Shown: positions 1 through 5,988 of the stretch, piece after piece | Numbering within the stretch: the first letter of the stretch is position 1 | Layout: every line of letters starts with the position of its first letter | DNA from: an uncultured Coriobacteriales bacterium | Lineage (GTDB): Bacteria; Actinomycetota; Coriobacteriia; Coriobacteriales; UMGS124 | DNA: 10,220 nucleotides | Assembly: GCA_903789505.1 (NCBI GenBank) | Contig: CAIFEU010000093.1 | Span: 1-10,220 of the forward strand | Direction of reading: 5' to 3' | Position numbers and translations under genes: made by a program | Notes under the pieces: model-generated | Databases searched by the model: none | What the model saw: only the letters and a program-made list of their open reading frames with translations | Told to the model about the DNA's origin: nothing

Positions 1-22
1 CCCCATCCCACGGCGTCCCCAT

Positions 23-58
23 CGCGCCGCCCGGCGCGGCCCCCTGCGCGCAGGGGGC
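23..58. terminator. Two adjacent GC-rich hairpins, candidate terminator of the upstream unit
   Basis: Two inverted repeats abut. The first has arms at 23-28 and 33-38 (CGCGCC/GGCGCG) around a 4-nt loop. The second is a perfect 20-bp palindrome at 39-58, which as RNA gives an 8-bp stem (GCCCCCTG/CAGGGGGC) with a CGCG loop. No T-run follows on either strand, so this is not a classical intrinsic terminator. Strong hairpins without a U tract are common at transcript ends in high-GC actinobacteria. The upstream gene is outside the window, so the direction cannot be assigned. The palindrome could instead be a protein-binding site. Confidence 0.45.
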
Positions 59-403
59 ATGCGCGGCGCGTCGAGAGCGTTGCCACTCACGGGCGATACA
101 GGGGGTCTGACCTGCGCGTATCGTTCATCTTCCCAGCTCGGGAGCCCCTCTTGCCGCAGGCGCTGCCTTCATCTGCGCGTCCTTCGGTCCCCCTCCGCGC
201 ACACGGACGCGGGGTGCGCTGCCGCCCTCATGGCCCCACGTCACGATTCCTGCACACCCCCGCTGATGCGGATTGAGAGGAATGCCCGGCGCGGTGGGCG
301 AGGCTTCAGGCTAATTTGGGTCGCTCGCCGATGATGGCGACAACATCTTGTGTTCCGCCTCCGCGAACGGATGTCATGCCACACCAGTCTGGAGTCACGT
401 CTG
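59..403. other. Non-coding region upstream of mraZ, no recognisable gene
   Basis: No reading frame here looks like a real protein. The one open frame with a start (59-334, plus strand) is Arg/Ser/Cys-rich, has no ribosome-binding site and matches no family I know. I see no tRNA, T-box core, riboswitch core or insertion sequence. There are short inverted repeats: GGCGAG at 297-302 with CTCGCC at 324-329, and, mutually exclusive with it, GTCGC at 320-324 with GCGAC at 337-341. GC content falls toward mraZ from about position 300. The stretch could hold a distal promoter, a leader or a small RNA, but nothing in the sequence decides between these. Confidence 0.5.
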
Positions 404-447
404 CCCATGGATTCCCATGGTTGGGGAGAATTTTCCCATCAAGTGGG
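404..447 (+). promoter_or_regulatory. Cluster of TGGG/CCCA boxes, candidate MraZ operator
   Basis: Five boxes lie within 44 bp: CCCA at 404-407, 414-417 and 435-438, and TGGG at 422-425 and 444-447. The first two are exactly 10 bp apart and sit in near-identical decamers (CCCATGGATT and CCCATGGTTG). The box pair at 422-438 forms an imperfect palindrome, and the pair at 435-447 is an inverted repeat with a 5-bp spacer. In E. coli, MraZ binds TGGGN repeats separated by 5 bp, a 10-bp period, upstream of its own operon. The match in motif, period and location suggests autoregulation. The mixed orientation of the boxes differs from the simple direct repeats of E. coli. Confidence 0.6.
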
Positions 448-458
448 ATAAACGATGC

Positions 459-464
459 TAGACT
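459..464 (+). promoter_or_regulatory. Weak -10-like hexamer of the mraZ operon promoter
   Basis: TAGACT fits the TANNNT pattern of a sigma-70-type -10 element and lies about 49 bp before the mraZ start. No convincing -35 hexamer stands at 16-18 bp upstream; that position falls inside the last TGGG/CCCA boxes (435-447). This would suit a promoter repressed by MraZ, but the call rests mainly on position. Alternatives are GATAAA at 447-452 and TAGAAA at 466-471. Confidence 0.3.
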
Positions 465-512
465 GTAGAAACACTTTGGACGGAGTGACGGCAAGGCCGA
501 GAGGAGGGAGAG

Positions 513-947
513 ATGGACACGGACGCGTTCTCGGTCGAGCGCACGTTCAGCGGCACGTACACGCACACGCTGGACAGCAAAGGCCGGGTATCGCTTCCCG
601 CGAAGTTCCGCAAATCTCTCCCCGTCGCACTCAAGCTGGTCCCTCGTGGCGGAACGATTCACCTGTTCACCATCCAGGACTACCAGAGCTGGGTCGGCGA
701 GTTCTTCGAAGGCGGCAAGCCCGACCCCCGTTCGAGGGAGGACAGCAAGACCCTGTTCTCGCTCACCGCCCATGCTGAGGACACCGATATCGACTCGGCC
801 GGTCGAATCAGCATCAGCGCCGAGCTGTGCAAGCGTGCCGGTCTGGAGAAAGAGGTCAAGATCGTGGGCATGTTCGGCCACATCGAGATCATGAGCCCGG
901 AGAAGTACGCGAGCATGGACGAGGAGTCGGAGGACGACGAAATCTAG
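513..947 (+). CDS. mraZ: MraZ, transcriptional regulator of the dcw operon
   Basis: MraZ is a DNA-binding protein of the AbrB/SpoVT swapped-hairpin type that forms ring-shaped oligomers and in E. coli and other bacteria regulates its own dcw operon. This 144-residue protein has the usual family length and both copies of the hallmark DxxxR signature: D21-SKG-R25, followed by VSLPAKFR, and D94-SAG-R98, followed by ISI. These mark the two MraZ half-domains. The C-terminus ends in an acidic tail (about 134-144, rich in Asp and Glu). The ATG is preceded at 5 nt by a strong Shine-Dalgarno, AGGAGG at 502-507, which settles the start. It is the first gene of the cluster, 31 bp before rsmH, and the TGGG/CCCA boxes at 404-447 are its likely target. 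Confidence 0.96.
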   Translation: MDTDAFSVERTFSGTYTHTLDSKGRVSLPAKFRKSLPVALKLVPRGGTIHLFTIQDYQSWVGEFFEGGKPDPRSREDSKTLFSLTAHAEDTDIDSAGRISISAELCKRAGLEKEVKIVGMFGHIEIMSPEKYASMDEESEDDEI

Positions 948-969
948 TCGACCCGACGCGGAGGCAGTG

Positions 970-974
970 AGGGG
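970..974 (+). promoter_or_regulatory. Ribosome-binding site that decides the rsmH start
   Basis: AGGGG lies 4 nt before the ATG at 979. A second purine run, GGAGG at 960-964, is only 2 nt from the in-frame GTG at 967 and 14 nt from the ATG, so neither pairing with it is good. I therefore prefer ATG 979. GTG at 982 and 985 are also in frame and cannot be fully excluded. Confidence 0.5.
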
Positions 975-978
975 CCGC

Positions 979-1959
979 ATGGTGGTGAGCGAGAGCGACT
1001 TGACATCCGAATACCGACACATTCCCGTGATGCTCGGGGAGGTTCTGGAGACCCTGTCCCCAAGAGACGGCGACGTGGTGTGCGACTGCACGCTGGGCGG
1101 CGCTGGTCACTCCCTTGAGCTGGGAAGACGCTGCAGCCCGTCCGGACTGCTCATCGGCATCGACCAGGACGACGTCGCCCTGGCGGCTGCCGGGGAGCGC
1201 ATCCGGGCAAACGTACCCGAAGTCGCGTCTCTCCAGCTCAAGGGCAACTTCTCCCAGCTCGACGGACTCCTGCAGAGGGCGCAGGTGCCTGGGGTCGACT
1301 GCTTCCTGTTCGACCTGGGCGTCAGCTCCCCCCAGCTGGACGTTCCCGAACGAGGGTTCTCGTATCACGAAGATGCCCCACTCGACATGCGCATGGATCC
1401 GGGGACACAGACCCTAACCGCAGCTGAGGTCATAAACACCTATTCCGAAGCAGACCTCACCCGGATTCTCCGCGCGTACGGAGAGGAGCGATGGGCGTCA
1501 CGCATCGCACAGTTCGTCGTGCGACGCCGCGCCCATGCCCCCATCCAGACCACGATGCAGCTCGTGGAGGTCATCAAGGACGCGATTCCCGCGTCCCAGC
1601 GGCGCGAGGGAGGTCATCATCCCGCGCGCAAGACCTTCCAGGCCCTGCGCATCGAGGTCAACCACGAGCTCGACGCTCTGGAGGCGGGGCTCCAGTCGGC
1701 CATACGCTGGCTCAACCCCGGTGGCCGCATAGCGGTGATCAGCTATCACTCGCTGGAGGACCGCATCGTCAAGAACGTTTTCAGGCAGCGGTCGCAGGGG
1801 TGCACGTGCCCGCCGGACCTGCCGGTGTGCGTGTGTGGGAATGTGCCGGTCATCGAGCTGGGGGAGCGCAAGCCGCGCGTCCCGAGCCCTGACGAAATAG
1901 CGAACAACCCGCGCGCTCGAAGCGCGAAGCTGAGGTCGGCGACGAAGCTGGCCGGGTGA
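979..1959 (+). CDS. rsmH: RsmH, 16S rRNA m4C1402 N4-methyltransferase
   Basis: RsmH (MraW) is a SAM-dependent methyltransferase that modifies N4 of C1402 (E. coli numbering) in the decoding centre of 16S rRNA; it acts in the cytoplasm. From ATG 979 the protein has 326 residues, close to the family norm. Visible motifs are HIPVML near the N-terminus, the SAM-binding segment CDCTLGGAGHS (35-45), GIDQD (60-64), FDLGVSS (111-117) followed by PERGFSY and DAPLDMRMD, then YGEERWASRIA, ARKTFQALRIEVN and VISYHSLEDRIVK. Near the C-terminus four cysteines are arranged CxC-x6-CxC (275, 277, 284, 286), a pattern I recall from other RsmH proteins that could bind metal. It follows mraZ in the standard order. 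Third-position GC looks lower than in the later genes. An upstream in-frame GTG at 967 would add four residues. Confidence 0.97.
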   Translation: MVVSESDLTSEYRHIPVMLGEVLETLSPRDGDVVCDCTLGGAGHSLELGRRCSPSGLLIGIDQDDVALAAAGERIRANVPEVASLQLKGNFSQLDGLLQRAQVPGVDCFLFDLGVSSPQLDVPERGFSYHEDAPLDMRMDPGTQTLTAAEVINTYSEADLTRILRAYGEERWASRIAQFVVRRRAHAPIQTTMQLVEVIKDAIPASQRREGGHHPARKTFQALRIEVNHELDALEAGLQSAIRWLNPGGRIAVISYHSLEDRIVKNVFRQRSQGCTCPPDLPVCVCGNVPVIELGERKPRVPSPDEIANNPRARSAKLRSATKLAG

Positions 1960-1979
1960 GTTGTCGGTTTGGCACGAAG

Positions 1980-2010
1980 CGTGCGCCCCGCGCCTCTTGC
2001 GGTGCGCACG
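1980..2010 (+). promoter_or_regulatory. Strong hairpin in the rsmH-ftsL gap
   Basis: CGTGCGC at 1980-1986 pairs with GCGCACG at 2004-2010. After one C/T mismatch, CCGC at 1988-1991 pairs with GCGG at 1999-2002, leaving a 7-nt loop (GCCTCTT). This gives 11 base pairs starting 20 bp after the rsmH stop codon. No U tract follows, so full termination is unlikely. It could be an attenuator, an RNA-processing or stability element between rsmH and ftsL, or a leaky terminator. Confidence 0.45.
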
Positions 2011-2016
2011 ATAGGC

Positions 2017-2066
2017 GTCGGACGAACGTCGGACGAATCTCTGACGCGCGTCCGACGAGGTCGGAC
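2017..2066. repeat. Cluster of four GTCGGAC repeats before ftsL
   Basis: GTCGGAC occurs at 2017-2023, 2028-2034 and 2060-2066, and in reverse complement at 2050-2056. The first two belong to tandem 11-mers (GTCGGACGAAC and GTCGGACGAAT, 2017-2038), one helical turn apart. The last two form a 7-bp inverted repeat around GAG. The ftsL ribosome-binding site AAGGAG (2079-2084) follows. Such an arrangement suits an operator for an unknown regulator or a secondary promoter region, but no clear -10 or -35 is visible. Confidence 0.45.
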
Positions 2067-2093
2067 ACGTAGTGATGGAAGGAGCGAGAGCAG

Positions 2094-2546
2094 ATGGCGT
2101 ACACGCACGGTAACCTGGCGGAGCAGGAGCCCTACGAGTCCCAGGTGACCGAGCTGCCCGAGCGGTCCCGACATGCCGCCGAGCGCCCGGGCTTCGACGT
2201 CATCCCCGGCTCACGCGAGTCTTCCGGTGACGAGCTCGCCCCGTGGGCAAGGACGGCCGTGCGCTCGGCACGCGTCGCCGTCGTCTACGTCGTCGCGCTC
2301 TTCGTCGTCGCGCTGACGCTGATTGGCGTCACGCGCCTGGTGCTGGAGGATGACTCGTCCATCCAGTCCTCGCTGACCGACACGCAGGCCCAGTCCAAGC
2401 AGCTCGAGGTCCAGGTCGCTATCAACGAGGACTCCGACCGCATCCTCCAGTACAGCACCGAGGTCTACGGCATGGTCCCTGCCACGCAGGTCTCGACGGT
2501 CGACGTCTCCTCGACGGCCCAGGGCACGCAGGGCGCTGCGGAGTAG
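2094..2546 (+). CDS. ftsL: FtsL-like septum protein, single-pass membrane
   Basis: FtsL is a bitopic membrane protein that, with its partner of the DivIC/FtsB family, scaffolds and activates the FtsW-FtsI synthase at the septum. The family is poorly conserved, so the call rests on architecture and position between rsmH and ftsI. The 150-residue protein has a hydrophilic N-terminal part (1-60), one membrane segment (about 61-80, VAVVYVVALFVVALTLIGV), and an outer stretch (about 85-122) suited to a short coiled coil. It then has YSTEVYGMVPATQV, which resembles the LGM-x-P-like end of FtsL/DivIC proteins. The N-terminal cytoplasmic part is longer than in typical FtsL (about 110-120 residues in total). 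There are no cysteines. AAGGAG at 2079-2084, 9 nt before the ATG, supports the start. It could also be called a generic FtsL/DivIC family protein. Confidence 0.82.
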   Translation: MAYTHGNLAEQEPYESQVTELPERSRHAAERPGFDVIPGSRESSGDELAPWARTAVRSARVAVVYVVALFVVALTLIGVTRLVLEDDSSIQSSLTDTQAQSKQLEVQVAINEDSDRILQYSTEVYGMVPATQVSTVDVSSTAQGTQGAAE

Positions 2547-2548
2547 CG

Positions 2549-4480
2549 ATGGCAGGTCGCGACAGGGACGACCTCACGCCCTCGGAGGGCTCAGGGCGCC
2601 GTCATTCCCCTGACCGCGGTCGCGACGGTCGCGCCAGGTATCGCGATGGGCGCTCCGCCGCCGACGACGAGCGAGAATATGCAGGAGAGTCAACCTCAAC
2701 GTCAAGCTCTACCAAAGGAATAGGTTCATCTTTAGACTCCGGTGAGTCGCACCAGGCCAGAGGCCATACGACGGCGAGTGGTAGCAGCCGCAGGTCTGTG
2801 GGGGAGCGGCTGCGGTCGATGACGCGCTTCCAGTTCCTGGAAATGGGGTTCGGCCTGGCGTTCCTGGTGGCGGCGCTGCGCACGGCGTGGTGGCAGACGG
2901 TCAAGTCGGGCGACCTCGCCAGCGCCGCGAAGGCGGAGCGCACCCAGGACGTGACGCTCCCGTACCGCCGCGGCGCCATCTACGACCGCAACGGCGTCGT
3001 GCTCGCGCAGAGCATCAGCGTGGTGACGATCTCGACCGACCCCACGATGGTCAAGTCCGATCAGGTGGAGAAGATCGCCCAGGCGATCAAGCAGCGCTTC
3101 GGGGGCTCGCTGGACGAGTATCGCGAGGAGCTGACGCGTGCGAACACGCGCAACGTCACGCTCGTCGAGGCGGCCGACCCCGACGTCGCCGCCGACCTCG
3201 AGTCGCTCGGCTACGCCGGTCTGTACTACACGGACGGCTATCAGCGGGTCTACCCGCTCAACGAGGTGGCATGCAGCGTGATCGGCTGCATCAACAACGA
3301 CGGCGACGCCGCCTCGGGGCTGGAGCTGCAGTACGACTCGATCCTGAGCGGGACCGACGGCAGCCGCACGCGTGAGCTGGGGATCACCGGAGGGGTCATC
3401 GTCGGCGGGGAGGACGAGTACGTCGCCCCCATCGACGGGCTCGACGTCCGCATCTCGATCGACGTCGACATGCAGCGCACCGCCCAGGAGGCGCTCGCCG
3501 ACACCGTGGAGCAATGGGGGTGCGACAGCGGCTGCGCGGTGGCGCTCGACCCCGCGACCGGCGAGATCCTGCTGTGCGCTTCGACGCCCACGTTCGACCC
3601 CAACCACCTGGAGAGGCTGACCGACTCCGACGCCCTGGGGCTCAAGCCGATCACGAGCGCGTACGAGCCGGGGTCGGTTCTGAAGCCGCTGACGATGGCG
3701 GCGGCGATCAACGAGGGGCTTACGACCGCCGACACCGAGTACTGGGTGCCGACGTCGATCCAGGTCGGGTCCGATACCGTCAAGGACGCCGAGGCGCGCA
3801 CCGAGGCGACGTCGATGACGCCCACCAACATGCTCGAGCACTCCAGCAACATCGGCACCGTCATGATCGCCGACATACTGGGCGCGAAGAAGTTTTCCGA
3901 GTACTTCGACGCGTTCGGCATCGGCTCCTCGACCGGGGTCGACTTCCCCTACGAGGACACCCCGCACGTCAAGAGCTACTCGGAGTACGACGGCGCGTGG
4001 GAGTCGATGGCGTTCGGCCAGTCGGTGAGCGTCTCGCCGCTGCAGGTGGCGCGTGCGATCGGCGTGATCGCCAACGAGGGCCTGCGGACCGACCCCCACT
4101 TCCTGGTCGCCGTGGGAGACCAGGACGTGACCTACGCCGACGGCACGCGCGTGCTGACGACCGCGACTGCCGAGAGCGTGTGCTGGATGATGAACAGCGT
4201 CGTGACGAACGGCTACGGCTACACCGGGGCGATCGAGGGCTACAACGTCGCAGCGAAGACCGGCACCGGCGAGCGCTACGACGCCACGACCGGCACCTAC
4301 TCGACCGACCACTACGTCGTCTCGTTCGTGGGGTTCGCGCCCACCGAGGCCCCCGTCGCGGTGCTCTACGTGCTGTTCGACAACGTCGACGAAACACATG
4401 AGCTACTCACGGCTGGGTCGCCCTGGGCGACTATCATGCAGAGGGTGCTCACGAAGCTCAACGTGGCCCCCTCGGCGTGA
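2549..4480 (+). CDS. ftsI: FtsI, septal class B penicillin-binding protein (PBP3-type transpeptidase)
   Basis: FtsI crosslinks peptidoglycan stem peptides during septation, working with FtsW and FtsL outside the membrane. The 643-residue protein has a charged, Ser/Arg/Asp-rich cytoplasmic tail (1-92), a membrane segment (about 95-114), a PBP dimer-type N-terminal domain opening with RGAIYDRNG (141-149), and a transpeptidase domain from about 300. All three catalytic motifs are present: S376-VL-K379 in YEPGSVLKP, S432-S-N434, and K570-T-G-T573. There are no PASTA repeats; the chain ends shortly after the transpeptidase domain. Six cysteines (242, 247, 325, 329, 343, 545) all lie on the outer side. 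The start is 2 bp after the ftsL stop, with GGAG at 2540-2543 overlapping it, which suggests translational coupling. Codons 43-65 are strikingly AT-rich and include a TTA (L62). A second class B PBP elsewhere in the genome cannot be excluded. Confidence 0.96.
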   Translation: MAGRDRDDLTPSEGSGRRHSPDRGRDGRARYRDGRSAADDEREYAGESTSTSSSTKGIGSSLDSGESHQARGHTTASGSSRRSVGERLRSMTRFQFLEMGFGLAFLVAALRTAWWQTVKSGDLASAAKAERTQDVTLPYRRGAIYDRNGVVLAQSISVVTISTDPTMVKSDQVEKIAQAIKQRFGGSLDEYREELTRANTRNVTLVEAADPDVAADLESLGYAGLYYTDGYQRVYPLNEVACSVIGCINNDGDAASGLELQYDSILSGTDGSRTRELGITGGVIVGGEDEYVAPIDGLDVRISIDVDMQRTAQEALADTVEQWGCDSGCAVALDPATGEILLCASTPTFDPNHLERLTDSDALGLKPITSAYEPGSVLKPLTMAAAINEGLTTADTEYWVPTSIQVGSDTVKDAEARTEATSMTPTNMLEHSSNIGTVMIADILGAKKFSEYFDAFGIGSSTGVDFPYEDTPHVKSYSEYDGAWESMAFGQSVSVSPLQVARAIGVIANEGLRTDPHFLVAVGDQDVTYADGTRVLTTATAESVCWMMNSVVTNGYGYTGAIEGYNVAAKTGTGERYDATTGTYSTDHYVVSFVGFAPTEAPVAVLYVLFDNVDETHELLTAGSPWATIMQRVLTKLNVAPSA

Positions 4481-4489
4481 CGTGCAAGC

Positions 4490-4507
4490 GCGGGGCACGC
4501 GCCCCGC
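4490..4507 (+). promoter_or_regulatory. Perfect hairpin directly before the murF ribosome-binding site
   Basis: GCGGGGC at 4490-4496 and GCCCCGC at 4501-4507 form a perfect 7-bp stem with an ACGC loop, 10 bp after the ftsI stop. The 3' arm ends exactly where the murF Shine-Dalgarno (4508) begins. There is no U tract. It may limit read-through, mark a processing point, or influence ribosome access to murF. It occupies the place where murE stands in many dcw clusters. Confidence 0.45.
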
Positions 4508-4515
4508 AGGAGTGA
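4508..4515 (+). promoter_or_regulatory. Ribosome-binding site that decides the murF start
   Basis: AGGAGTGA lies 8 nt before ATG 4524 (11 nt if only AGGAG is counted). An open frame extends upstream to 4398, inside ftsI, but that part does not resemble MurF, and the in-frame GTG at 4512 lies inside this site. ATG 4524 or the adjacent ATG 4527 is therefore the start. Confidence 0.7.
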
Positions 4516-4523
4516 TTGGACGG

Positions 4524-5984
4524 ATGATGATTGAGGCAACCTGCGCGATGATCTGCGAGGTCACGGGCGCCACCCAGGTGGTCGGGCGCGCCGACAAGGA
4601 GGTCCGCGGCGTGAGCATCGACTCGCGCGAGATTGTGGACGGGTCCCTGTTCGTCGCGTTCCCCGGCGAGCGCGTCGACGGCAACGACTTCGCGGGGGCG
4701 GCGCTGGAGAACGGCGCGGGCTGCGCGGTCATGACGCGCCAGCCCGACGAGGCGCTCGTCGCCCGCGCCCGCGCGCTCGACGCGTCGATCCTGGTGGCGC
4801 CCGACGCCCAGGGGTTCCTCGGGGCCTTGGCGACGTGGTGGCGCGAGCAGGTGGGGGCGGTGGTGATCGGGGTCACCGGCAGCACCGGCAAGACGACGAC
4901 GCGCACGCTGATCGCCAGCGTGCTCTCGACCGAGATGGTCACCCACACCGCCAGCCGCAACTACAACAGCCTCATCGGCTGCCCGCTCACGATTCTCGCA
5001 TGCCCGCGCGACGCCCAGGCCATGGTGCTGGAGATGGGCATGGGGCAGCTGGGCGAGATAGCGCAGCTGTGCGCGATCGCCCGCCCCGACCTCGCCGTGG
5101 TGACCAACGTCGGGTTCGCCCACATCGACGCGCTCGGGACGCGCGAGAACATCGCGCGCGCCAAGTCCGAGATCATCGAGGGCCTGCGCCCCTCCGCGCA
5201 GCAGGGCCCGGTCCGCTCGCGCGTGTTCCTGTGGGGCGAGGATGACTTCGAGGGGTGGATGCGCGACCGCGTCGCCGCGCCGCACGGCGTCGACGTCGTG
5301 ACCTACGGGACCGAGGAGGGCGACGACGCGCGCGCGGAGGGCATCACGGTCGACGACCTCGGCCGCGCCAGCGCGCGTCTGCGCCTGCCCAGCGGCGCGC
5401 AGGTCGACGCCAAGATCGCGATCTCCGGCCGCCACAACGTCCTGAACGCCCTGGCCGCCGCAGCGGTGGGCGACGCCCTGGGCGTGAGCGCCCCCGACAT
5501 CGCCCGCGGCCTGCTGGACGTGCGCGCCCTGCGCATGCACCAGCAGGTGATCGTCACCCCTGGCGGATACACGGTCATCGACGACTCGTACAACGCCAAC
5601 CCCGCCTCGATGCGCTGCGCGATCGACCAGCTGGTCGACGATACGGCGGCGCAGCGCCGCATCGCGTGCCTGGGCGACATGGAGGGCCTGGGGCCCGACG
5701 CCGAGCTGTACCACGGCGTGGTCGGCGGCTATGCGGCGGGCAAGGGCGTCGACCTGCTGGTGTGCGTGGGCGCGAAGTCGCGGCGCATGGCTGAGGCCGC
5801 CCATCTGATGGGAATGGCCCCTGATGCCGTGACCTGCGCCGACACCCCCCAGCAGGCAGCAGAGGCGCTGCGCGCCACGGTGCGCCGAGGCGACGCGGTG
5901 CTCGTCATCGCCTCGCGGGCGACCGGGCTCGACGCAGTCGTGAGCGCCCTGGTCCAGGACGACGCCGGCGAGGGGGCGTGCTAG
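4524..5984 (+). CDS. murF: MurF, UDP-MurNAc-tripeptide:D-Ala-D-Ala ligase
   Basis: MurF is the cytoplasmic ATP-dependent ligase that adds D-alanyl-D-alanine to the UDP-MurNAc-tripeptide, completing the pentapeptide precursor. The 486-residue protein shows the three Mur ligase domains. The N-terminal domain has SIDSREIVDGSLFVAF followed by PGERVDGNDF (31-56). The central ATPase has a P-loop GVTGSTGKTTT (116-126, Lys123), EMGMGQLGEI (from E170) and VTNVGFAHID (193-202). The C-terminal part has GRHNVLNALAA, DDSYNANP (353-360) and LGDME. DDSYNANP and EMGxxxxGEI argue for MurF rather than MurE. It begins 43 bp after ftsI and ends 4 bp before mraY. Start choice is discussed with the ribosome-binding site at 4508. 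The expected upstream neighbour murE is missing, so the tripeptide substrate must come from a ligase encoded elsewhere. Confidence 0.96.
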   Translation: MMIEATCAMICEVTGATQVVGRADKEVRGVSIDSREIVDGSLFVAFPGERVDGNDFAGAALENGAGCAVMTRQPDEALVARARALDASILVAPDAQGFLGALATWWREQVGAVVIGVTGSTGKTTTRTLIASVLSTEMVTHTASRNYNSLIGCPLTILACPRDAQAMVLEMGMGQLGEIAQLCAIARPDLAVVTNVGFAHIDALGTRENIARAKSEIIEGLRPSAQQGPVRSRVFLWGEDDFEGWMRDRVAAPHGVDVVTYGTEEGDDARAEGITVDDLGRASARLRLPSGAQVDAKIAISGRHNVLNALAAAAVGDALGVSAPDIARGLLDVRALRMHQQVIVTPGGYTVIDDSYNANPASMRCAIDQLVDDTAAQRRIACLGDMEGLGPDAELYHGVVGGYAAGKGVDLLVCVGAKSRRMAEAAHLMGMAPDAVTCADTPQQAAEALRATVRRGDAVLVIASRATGLDAVVSALVQDDAGEGAC

Positions 5985-5988
5985 CCCG

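Noticed and set aside
3..110. Open frame entering from the left edge and ending at TGA 108-110, possibly the end of an upstream gene
   Set aside because: The first 18 or so codons have high GC at the third position, but the bias then fades, the peptide is unrecognisable and it runs across the palindrome at 39-58. The upstream sequence would be needed.
275..289. GAGAGGAATGCCCGG resembles the conserved GAGGAAAGTCCGGG of RNase P RNA
   Set aside because: The match is partial and the other conserved core segment and overall fold are not found nearby on either strand.
59..334. Open frame upstream of mraZ that might encode a 91-residue protein
   Set aside because: It has no ribosome-binding site, starts inside a palindrome, and has an Arg/Ser/Cys-rich composition typical of a random GC-rich frame.
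967..978. GTG at 967 as the start of rsmH
   Set aside because: The purine run GGAGG at 960-964 is only 2 nt away, too close; ATG 979 has a better-placed AGGGG.
2732..4399. Long antisense open frames opposite ftsI, murF/mraY (4458-6701), murD (6962-8449) and ftsW (8626-10131)
   Set aside because: They lie opposite genes with full family motifs, are His/Arg/Val/Gly-rich without any domain, and are the expected by-product of high GC and biased third positions.
4398..4523. N-terminal extension of murF overlapping ftsI
   Set aside because: The extension does not resemble the MurF N-terminus, and a good ribosome-binding site precedes ATG 4524.
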